A DNA stretch of 13,402 nt from an uncultured Oscillospiraceae bacterium (lineage in GTDB: Bacteria > Bacillota > Clostridia > Oscillospirales > Ruminococcaceae): contig CAJMEU010000077.1 in NCBI GenBank assembly GCA_905212515.1, positions 1 through 13,402 of the forward strand, written 5' to 3'. Below, piece after piece: positions 8,224-13,402 of this stretch. How positions within the stretch are numbered: the first letter of the stretch is position 1; each line of letters begins with the position of its first letter. Position numbers and translations under genes: made by a program. The notes beneath the pieces were generated by a model, which saw only the letters and a list, made by a program, of their open reading frames with translations, was not told where the DNA came from and searched no databases.

Positions 8224-8250
8224 GACCGCAGTGTATCCGGCACCGCGGTC
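8224..8250 (+). repeat. Intercistronic hairpin before purE
   Basis: GACCGCAGTG (8224-8233) and CACCGCGGTC (8241-8250) pair at nine of ten positions around a 7-nt loop. ATTTCCCGTTTTAT follows, a weak and interrupted T-tract. It may attenuate or process the message between the first purC-like gene and purE. Confidence 0.4.
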
Positions 8251-8302
8251 ATTTCCCGTTTTATCGCGGGCGGCCCGGCCGCCCCAGGAAAGGACAAAAC
8301 AG

Positions 8303-8806
8303 ATGGAAACAAAAAAAGTTGCCGTCATCATGGGGTCCGATTCGGACTGGCCCGTGGTGAAAAACGCCTGCGCCCAGCTCAAGGCCTGGGGCATCCCCTT
8401 TGAAGCCCATGTGATGAGCGCCCACCGCACACCCCAGCAGGCCGCGGCCTTTGCCAAGGCCGCCCGGCAGAACGGCTTCGGCGTGCTCATCGCCGCCGCG
8501 GGCATGGCCGCCCATTTGGCCGGCGCCATCGCCGCCAACACCACGCTGCCGGTCATCGGCATCCCCTGCAAGGGCGGCGCGGCCGACGGCCTGGACGCTC
8601 TGCTGGCCACCGTGCAGATGCCGGCCGGCATCCCCGTGGCCACCGTGGCGCTGAACGGCGCCAAAAACGCGGCCGTGCTGGCCGCCCAGATCCTGGCCGT
8701 GAACGACAGCCGCCTGGCGGCCCTGCTGGACGCCCAGCGGGCGGACATGGCCGCGGGCATCCAGCAAAAGGACGCCGCCCTGCAGGCGGAATGCGCCGCG
8801 CTGTAA
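8303..8806 (+). CDS. purE: N5-carboxyaminoimidazole ribonucleotide mutase (class I PurE)
   Basis: This 167-residue cytosolic enzyme converts N5-CAIR to CAIR in purine synthesis. Class I PurE features are visible: VAVIMGSDSDWPVV near the N-terminus, the SAHRTP block with the catalytic His, IAAAGMAAHLAGAIAANT, PVIGIPCKGG, and TVQMPAGIPVATVALNGAKN. The ATG at 8303 is chosen because GGAAAGGA lies upstream and METKKVAVIMGS is the normal N-terminus; an in-frame extension to 8231 would run through the intercistronic hairpin. No purK, which supplies N5-CAIR, lies in the window. The gene is 108 nt downstream of the purC-like gene and 34 nt upstream of canonical purC, consistent with one transcript. 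Confidence 0.95.
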   Translation: METKKVAVIMGSDSDWPVVKNACAQLKAWGIPFEAHVMSAHRTPQQAAAFAKAARQNGFGVLIAAAGMAAHLAGAIAANTTLPVIGIPCKGGAADGLDALLATVQMPAGIPVATVALNGAKNAAVLAAQILAVNDSRLAALLDAQRADMAAGIQQKDAALQAECAAL

Positions 8807-8840
8807 AGCGCCGCCCGGCCTTTTAGAGGAGAGGGAACGC

Positions 8841-9548
8841 ATGGAAAAATTAGAGCAGTTGTATGAGGGAAAAGCCAAAAAAGTATTCGCCACCGAGGAC
8901 CCGTCCCTGGTCATCGTGGCTTACAAGGACGATGCCACGGCCGGCGACGGCGCCAAAAAGGGCACCATCCGCGGCAAGGGCGCTGTGAACAACCAGCTGT
9001 CCAACAGCCTGATGGAAATGCTGGAAGAGAACGGCGTGCCCACCCATTTCGTCCGGCAGCTGTCCGCCCGCGAGACCCTGGTGAAAAAAGTGGATATCGT
9101 GCCGCTGGAGGTCATCGTGCGCAACGTGGCCGCGGGCAGCTTTTCCAAGCGCTTGGGCGTGCCCGAGGGCACGGTGTTCAACGCCCCCACCCTGGAGTTC
9201 AGCTATAAAAACGACGCGTTGCACGACCCGCTCATCAACCACTATCACGCCTTGGCCCTGGGCCTGGCCACCCAGCAGGAGCTGGACGCCATCGTCCGCT
9301 ATGCCTTCCGCGTGAACGAGCTGCTGAGCGCCCGCCTGCTGCAGGCGGATATCCGCCTCATCGACTTCAAGCTCGAGTTCGGCCGCCTGCCGGGCGGGCA
9401 GATCGTCCTGGCCGACGAGATCAGCCCCGACACCTGCCGCCTGTGGGACGCCAAAACCGGCGCCCATCTCGACAAGGACCTGTTCCGCCGCGATCTGGGC
9501 GGCGAGGAAGAGGCCTACCAAGAGGTCATGGCCCGCCTGCTGGGCTGA
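8841..9548 (+). CDS. purC: SAICAR synthetase (canonical PurC)
   Basis: This 235-residue enzyme matches the Bacillus-type PurC in length (about 240). It ligates aspartate to CAIR with ATP. All signatures are intact: EQLYEGKAKKVFATED at the N-terminus, IVPLEVIVRNVAAGS (86-100), YKNDALHDP (122-130), LIDFKLEFG (173-181), and DEISPDTCRLWD (192-203) followed by DKDLFRRDLGG. AGAGGAGAGG lies eight bases before the ATG. It is the housekeeping copy, separated from the divergent paralogue by purE. The two paralogues align throughout but are far from identical, so this is an old duplication or separate acquisition, not a recent copy. Confidence 0.96.
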   Translation: MEKLEQLYEGKAKKVFATEDPSLVIVAYKDDATAGDGAKKGTIRGKGAVNNQLSNSLMEMLEENGVPTHFVRQLSARETLVKKVDIVPLEVIVRNVAAGSFSKRLGVPEGTVFNAPTLEFSYKNDALHDPLINHYHALALGLATQQELDAIVRYAFRVNELLSARLLQADIRLIDFKLEFGRLPGGQIVLADEISPDTCRLWDAKTGAHLDKDLFRRDLGGEEEAYQEVMARLLG

Positions 9549-9686
9549 CCGGGGCCGCTGACAAAGCCGCGGCTTAAAAACCTTGGCGATTTGTTTGTCA
9601 ACGCCCCCCCCCGCCCGCCGCCCACAAATAAACAGCGCCGCCGCGCCGCCCCCCGGCACGGCAGTGCCAAAAGAGGTTTTAACTGC
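9549..9686 (+). other. C-rich intercistronic region before purF
   Basis: This 138-nt gap contains the palindrome AAGCCGCGGCTT (9564-9575) followed by AAAAA. A C-rich, T-poor stretch follows (9601-9654; 34 C, 10 G and 1 T by my count) with C9 at 9604-9612. The hairpin GGCAC-GGCA-GTGCC (9655-9668) lies just before the purF ribosome binding site. No promoter is evident. The C-over-G bias suits a Rho loading site, and the opposite strand has a G-quadruplex-like pattern. Confidence 0.4.
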
Positions 9687-11132
9687 ATGAACAACGAGAT
9701 CTTCGATCAAAAACTGCACGAGGAATGCGGCGTGTTCGGCGTGTACCGCCGCGACGCGGACCTGGACGTGGTGGCCGCCACCTATTACGGCCTGTACGCC
9801 CTGCAGCACCGCGGGCAGGAAAGCTGCGGCATGGCCGTGAACGACGACGGCGTGTTTTACAAGCGCCGCGAGCTGGGCCTCGTCAACGAGGTGTTCACCA
9901 AGGACGTGCTGGAAAGCATGCCCCGGGGCAACATGTGCATCGGCCACTGCCGCTACGCCACCACGGGCGTGCCCGTGCGCGCCAACGCCCAGCCCTTCGT
10001 CATCCGCCACGTCAAGGGCCCCATGGCCCTGGCCCACAACGGCAACCTCACCAACGCCGCCCAGCTGCGGGAGGAATTCGAGCTGGCCGGCGGCATCTTC
10101 CACTCCACCAGCGACACCGAGGTCATCGCCTACGCCGTCACCCGTGAGCGGCTGACGGCCGGCAGCATCGAGGAGGCCCTGGACCAGGCCATGAACCATC
10201 TGTGCGGCGCCTACAGCCTGGTGGTGATGAGCCCCCGCAAGCTCATCGCCGCCCGGGACCCCCACGGCTTCCGCCCCCTGTGCATCGGCAAGGTCGGCGA
10301 CAACGACGTCATCGCCAGCGAAAGCTGCGCCATCCACGCCGCGGGCGGCGAGTTCGTGCGCGACGTGGAGCCGGGCGAGATCGTCATTTTCGACGACAAG
10401 GGCATGCGCTCCATCCGCACCCACTGCGGCCAGCCCGCCAACATGTGCGTGTTCGAGTACGTATACATCGCCCGGCCGGATTCGGTGGTGGACGGCGCCT
10501 CCGTGCACAAGGCGCGCCGGCGCGCCGGCGCCGTCCAGGCACTGGAGCCCCCGGTGCAGGCCCGCGGGGTCATCGGCGTGCCCGCGTCCGGCCTGGACGG
10601 CGCCCAGGGCTATGCCCCGCTCAGCGGCCTCCCCTACGGCATCGGCTTTTTGAAGAACAAGTACATCGGCCGCACCTTCATCCAGCCCAACCAGAAGCTG
10701 CGCGAGAACACGGTGCGCATCAAGCTGAACCCCATCGCCGACACCGTGGCCGGCAAGCGGGTGGTGCTGGTGGACGATTCCATCGTGCGCGGCACCACCT
10801 CCAAGCAGATCGTCCAGCTCCTGCGCGAGGCCGGCGCCACCGAGGTGCACTTCCTCTCCTCGGCGCCCAAGTTCCTCTATCCCTGCTATTTCGGCGTGGA
10901 TGTGGACAGCCGCGAAAGCCTCATCGCCGCCAACCACTCCACCGAGGAGATGCGCCGGATGCTGGGCGTGGACAGCCTGGGCTTCCTCAGCGTGGAGGGC
11001 GTGAAAAAGATCGCCGACGGCTGTAAACTGGGCCTGTGCACCGCCTGCTTTGACGGCGACTACCCCGTGGCCCCGCCGGCGGGCCCCCAAACAAGCAAGT
11101 TCGAGAAAAAACTGTCCGAGAATCCGGACTGA
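9687..11132 (+). CDS. purF: Amidophosphoribosyltransferase (PurF)
   Basis: This 481-residue enzyme commits PRPP and glutamine to purine synthesis. It is the Bacillus type: a 13-residue propeptide would be cut before Cys14 in HEECGVFGVY, exposing the N-terminal nucleophile of the glutaminase domain. The Fe-S ligands are present as Cys254 (NMCVFEY), Cys400 (YPCYFG) and Cys451/Cys454 (LCTACFDG); the 254-400 spacing equals that of the Bacillus ligands. The PRPP loop VLVDDSIVRGTTS has its aspartates at 363-364. The stretch about 275-313 departs from the family: GVPASGLDGAQGY replaces the usual GVPDS-type block. ATG 9687 has AAGAGG upstream and gives the normal N-terminus; an in-frame extension to 9591 is low-complexity. 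Confidence 0.95.
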   Translation: MNNEIFDQKLHEECGVFGVYRRDADLDVVAATYYGLYALQHRGQESCGMAVNDDGVFYKRRELGLVNEVFTKDVLESMPRGNMCIGHCRYATTGVPVRANAQPFVIRHVKGPMALAHNGNLTNAAQLREEFELAGGIFHSTSDTEVIAYAVTRERLTAGSIEEALDQAMNHLCGAYSLVVMSPRKLIAARDPHGFRPLCIGKVGDNDVIASESCAIHAAGGEFVRDVEPGEIVIFDDKGMRSIRTHCGQPANMCVFEYVYIARPDSVVDGASVHKARRRAGAVQALEPPVQARGVIGVPASGLDGAQGYAPLSGLPYGIGFLKNKYIGRTFIQPNQKLRENTVRIKLNPIADTVAGKRVVLVDDSIVRGTTSKQIVQLLREAGATEVHFLSSAPKFLYPCYFGVDVDSRESLIAANHSTEEMRRMLGVDSLGFLSVEGVKKIADGCKLGLCTACFDGDYPVAPPAGPQTSKFEKKLSENPD

Positions 11133-11150
11133 ACAAAGAAAGGGAACACC

Positions 11151-12200
11151 ATGAGCAAAAGTTTTTCCCAAAGCTACGCCGATGCCGGCGTGGACATCAC
11201 CGCCGGCTACAAGGCCGTGGAGCTGATGAAGCAGCACGTGGCCCGCACCCTCACCCCCGGCGCCATCGGGGGCCTGGGCGGCTTCGGCGGCCTGTTTGAA
11301 CTGGACCTGACGGGCCTTTCCCGCCCGGTGCTCGTCTCGGGCACGGACGGCGTGGGCACCAAGCTGAAGCTGGCCTTCCTGCTGGACAAGCACGACACCG
11401 TGGGCATCGACTGCGTGGCCATGTGCGTCAACGACGTCATCACCTGCGGCGCCAAGCCCCTGGTGTTCCTGGATTACATCGCCTGCGGCAAAAACAAGCC
11501 CCAGCGCATCGCGGACATCGTCTCCGGCGTGGCCGAGGGCTGCGTGCAGGCCGGCGCGGCCCTGGTGGGCGGCGAAACGGCCGAGATGCCCGGCTTCTAC
11601 CCCGAGGACGAGTACGACCTGGCCGGCTTTACCACCGGCGTGGTGGAAAAGTCGAAGATCATCGACAACGCCAACATGAAGCCCGGCGACGCCATCCTCG
11701 CCCTGCCCAGCACGGGCGTGCACTCCAACGGCTTCTCCCTGGTGCGCAAGGTGTTCGGCCTGGACGAGGCAGGCGCGGCCGCCCGGCTGGATGCCTATTC
11801 CGCAGAGCTGGGCAAGACCCTGGGCGAGGCCCTGCTGGCCCCCACCAAAATTTATGTGAAGCCCGTGCTGGCCCTGCTGGACAAGGTGGACGTGCGGGCC
11901 GTGTCCCACATCACCGGCGGCGGCTTTTACGAGAATATCCCCCGCGCCCTGGCCGACGGCTGCACGGCCCGCATCCGCAAGGCGGACGTGAAAACGCCGC
12001 CCCTCTTCGATCTCATCGCCAAAGCGGGCGGCATCCCCGAGAGGGACATGTTCAACACCTTCAACATGGGCGTGGGCATGGCCCTGGTGGTGCCCGCCGG
12101 GCAGGCCGACGAAGCGGTGCGCATTCTGCGCGAAAACGGCGAGGACGCCTACATCCTCGGCGAGATCGGCGCGGGCGAGAAAGGCGTGGAACTGCTGTGA
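11151..12200 (+). CDS. purM: AIR synthetase (phosphoribosylformylglycinamidine cyclo-ligase)
   Basis: This 349-residue enzyme closes the imidazole ring of AIR using ATP. Its length matches PurM (about 346). Clear PurM/PurL superfamily motifs are present: SYADAGVDITAGYKAVELMK at the N-terminus, VSGTDGVGTKLKLAF (62-76), MCVNDVITCGAKPLVFLDY (91-109), LVGGETAEMPGFY (138-150), and HITGGGFYENIPR in the C-terminal half. AAAGGGA precedes the ATG, 18 nt after the purF stop. Its TGA overlaps the purN GTG start. Confidence 0.97.
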   Translation: MSKSFSQSYADAGVDITAGYKAVELMKQHVARTLTPGAIGGLGGFGGLFELDLTGLSRPVLVSGTDGVGTKLKLAFLLDKHDTVGIDCVAMCVNDVITCGAKPLVFLDYIACGKNKPQRIADIVSGVAEGCVQAGAALVGGETAEMPGFYPEDEYDLAGFTTGVVEKSKIIDNANMKPGDAILALPSTGVHSNGFSLVRKVFGLDEAGAAARLDAYSAELGKTLGEALLAPTKIYVKPVLALLDKVDVRAVSHITGGGFYENIPRALADGCTARIRKADVKTPPLFDLIAKAGGIPERDMFNTFNMGVGMALVVPAGQADEAVRILRENGEDAYILGEIGAGEKGVELL

Positions 12201-12787
12201 ACGTCGCTGTTTTCGTGTCCGGGGGCGGCACCAATCTCCAGGCCCTCATCGACGCCAAGGCCGCCGGCCGCCTGCCCGCGGCCCGGCTGTGCCTGGTGGT
12301 TTCCTCAAAGCCCGGCGTGTACGCGCTGCAGCGGGCGGAAAAGGCGGGCATCCCCACGGCCGTTGTCTGCCGCAGGGATTACGCGGACGCGGCGTCCTTC
12401 GACGCCGCCCTGCTGGCCCTCTTACGGGAAAAGGGCGTCGAGGCCATCGTGCTGGCCGGGTACCTGTCCATCGTGGGCAGGCCGGTCATCGAGGCCTACC
12501 GGGATAAGATCCTCAACGTCCACCCCAGCCTGATCCCGTCGTTCTGCGGCCCGGGCTATTACGGCTTGCGGGTGCACGAGGCGGCCCTGCAAAAGGGCGT
12601 CAAGGTGACGGGCGCCACCGTCCACCTGGTGAACGAGCAGTACGACGACGGGCGCATTGTTTTGCAGAAGGCCGTGGACGTGCAGGAGGGCGATACGCCC
12701 CAGACGCTGCAGCGCCGCGTGATGGAGCAGGCCGAGTGGGAGCTGCTGCCCCGGGCCCTGGACCTTCTCACCACCGGCAGGCTCTAA
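12197..12787 (+). CDS. purN: Phosphoribosylglycinamide formyltransferase (PurN)
   Basis: This 196-residue enzyme transfers a formyl group from 10-formyl-THF to GAR. The N-terminal VSGGGTNLQALID is the phosphate-binding loop. Catalytic residues are recognisable as Asn107 and His109 in NVHPSLIPSF, and the Asp of DDGRIV (150-155) in TGATVHLVNEQYDDG. The loop FCGPGYYGLRVHEAAL is longer than the E. coli version, a variant I associate with Clostridia. The start is GTG at 12197, overlapping the purM stop as GTGA, with AAAGGCGTGG upstream; an in-frame extension runs far into purM and is not credible. It is the last pur gene seen; a repeat region follows. Confidence 0.95.
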   Translation: MNVAVFVSGGGTNLQALIDAKAAGRLPAARLCLVVSSKPGVYALQRAEKAGIPTAVVCRRDYADAASFDAALLALLREKGVEAIVLAGYLSIVGRPVIEAYRDKILNVHPSLIPSFCGPGYYGLRVHEAALQKGVKVTGATVHLVNEQYDDGRIVLQKAVDVQEGDTPQTLQRRVMEQAEWELLPRALDLLTTGRL

Positions 12788-12798
12788 GCGGCGCGGCT

Positions 12799-12822
12799 GG
12801 CGCTGTGCTCTTGGCAAGCGCC
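12799..12822 (+). terminator. Possible transcript-end hairpin after purN
   Basis: GGCGCT (12799-12804) pairs with AGCGCC (12817-12822), with an inner TGC/GCA pairing. It lies 11 nt after the purN stop but lacks a T-run (GGTTTCGG follows), so a role in ending the operon is tentative. It overlaps the start of the repeat described next. Confidence 0.3.
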
Positions 12823-13004
12823 GGTTTCGGCGGTCAGCGGGTCTTTTGCTACGCTACGCTGCGCAAGGGATGGGACACAGCGGGAGGGTACCGCTTGTCC
12901 TCGCAAGTTTCATCTTCGAAAGATGACAACGCGCCTTGCGGCGCGAATACGAAGAGGCTGCGCAGCGGTACTCTTTTGGCACCAAAAGAGTACCCAGAAA
13001 AGTG
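12801..13004. repeat. Hairpin-dense repeat, copy 1
   Basis: The last 132 nt (12873-13004) match 13271-13402 with 13 differences by my count and no gaps; similarity continues more weakly back to 12801. Perfect inverted repeats within it are CTTG/CAAG (12894-12907), CATCTT-CGA-AAGATG (12911-12925), CGCGCC-TTGC-GGCGCG (12930-12945), CTGCGCAG, and a 13-bp stem GGTACTCTTTTGG with a CA loop (12967-12994). No gene-like frame is supported. Confidence 0.85.
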
Positions 13005-13207
13005 CCGCTGTTGCGCAAGCAGCGGACCCACGCGCCTCGCGGGGCGCCCCGGCAGGCGCGGCCGTTTTTCCTTGGCGTCTTCGTCACTCCGTCCTAGCGA
13101 ACGCAAAAAGCAAAGCGTTCGCCTTCACGGCCTCACGAGCGCAGCCAGTCGCCCGCCGCCCCCCATGGGCGGGCGAGGGTGGGTGCTGTGCCTGCGGCGA
13201 AGGCAGA
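13005..13207. other. Spacer between repeats, rich in inverted repeats, no gene
   Basis: This GC-rich stretch has several perfect stems: CCGCTG/CAGCGG (13005-13010, 13020-13025), CGCGCCT/AGGCGCG (13031-13037, 13054-13060) around GGGGCGCCCC, GCGAACGC/GCGTTCGC (13097-13104, 13115-13122), and TCGCCCGCC/GGCGGGCGA (13149-13157, 13168-13176). Short open frames here lack ribosome binding sites and recognisable domains, so I call no gene. Confidence 0.55.
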
Positions 13208-13402
13208 CGCTGTGCCTTTGGCGAGGCTGTTGAAACGGGCAGCGTCTCCTTTGCTTCGCAAGAAATGCATGGACACAGCGTTCGGGTGCCACTTGTCCTC
13301 GCAAGCTCCATCTTCGAAAGATGACAACGCGCCAGACGGCGCGAAACCGAAGAGACTGCGCAGCGGTACTCTTTTGGCACCAAAAGAGTACCCAGAAAAG
13401 TG
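13208..13402. repeat. Hairpin-dense repeat, copy 2 (reaches window edge)
   Basis: This is the second copy of the unit at 12801-13004. The core 13271-13402 aligns without gaps at a 398-nt offset. The stem sequences are kept: CATCTT/AAGATG, CGCGCC/GGCGCG with its loop changed from TTGC to AGAC, and the 13-bp stem at 13365-13392. The upstream part is about 9 nt shorter than in copy 1. It ends exactly at the window edge, so more of the unit or further copies may follow. Confidence 0.85.

Noticed and set aside
8850..11909. A second very long minus-strand open frame opposite purC, purF and purM
   Set aside because: It has the same shadow composition and spans several well-supported genes on the plus strand with no ribosome binding site or domain of its own.
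12881..12905. T-box-like string GGAGGGTACCGC in repeat copy 1
   Set aside because: The equivalent bases in copy 2 are different (CGGGTGCCAC), no specifier stem or aminoacyl-tRNA or amino-acid gene follows, and the match to the T-box core is partial.
12849..13383. Several overlapping 60-160-codon frames in the repeat region
   Set aside because: They run through the hairpin repeats, lack ribosome binding sites, are Arg/Ser/Pro-rich without domains, and occur on both strands; the repeat explains them better.
12801..13402. CRISPR array or insertion sequence
   Set aside because: There are only two copies 398 nt apart with no short regular spacers, no transposase frame, and no terminal inverted repeats with target duplication.

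Overview
The window is a GC-rich stretch of bacterial chromosome that looks like an anaerobic, spore-forming Firmicute, probably a gut Clostridia/Oscillospirales member. The evidence is the spoVAC-spoVAD-spoVAE set, strong AGGAGG-type ribosome binding sites, a Bacillus-type PurF with a propeptide and Fe-S cysteines, and an oxygen-sensitive 2-hydroxyacyl-CoA dehydratase-activase system. Genus cannot be fixed from the sequence alone.

Layout. 1-149: intergenic, with two inverted repeats downstream of the spore genes. 150-1998 (minus strand): spoVAC, spoVAD and spoVAE, the core dipicolinate channel operon, tightly packed. 1999-2236: divergent intergenic region with a candidate sigma-G-like promoter for spoVA and a housekeeping-type promoter for the next gene. 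2237-6590 (plus): a two-gene ATP-dependent activase/dehydratase-like module. The first protein carries two ASKHA activase domains plus a cysteine-rich DUF2229-like part; the second is an HgdB-like iron-sulfur protein. 6597-6647: a strong nested hairpin. 6683-7168: YbaK-type Cys-tRNA deacylase.

7169-7510 is a 342-nt leader with a promoter, a structured segment containing a possible 24-codon ORF, and a classical intrinsic terminator just before the purine operon. The operon runs 7511-12787: a divergent purC paralogue, purE, canonical purC, purF, purM and purN (overlapping purM by four bases). Together these cover PurF (step 1), PurN (step 3), PurM (step 5), PurE (N5-CAIR to CAIR) and PurC (SAICAR synthesis). 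purD, purL/Q/S, purK, purB and purH are not in the window.

12788-13402 has no credible gene. It holds two copies of a hairpin-dense repeat (about 90% identical over 132 nt, 398 nt apart), and the second copy runs to the window edge.

The most interesting items are the leader/terminator arrangement ahead of the purine genes, the two unlike PurC proteins flanking PurE, the tandem-activase protein with four conserved cysteines at matched spacing, a locally aberrant patch in PurF, and the structured repeat pair. No mobile element, CRISPR array, tRNA or rRNA was seen.
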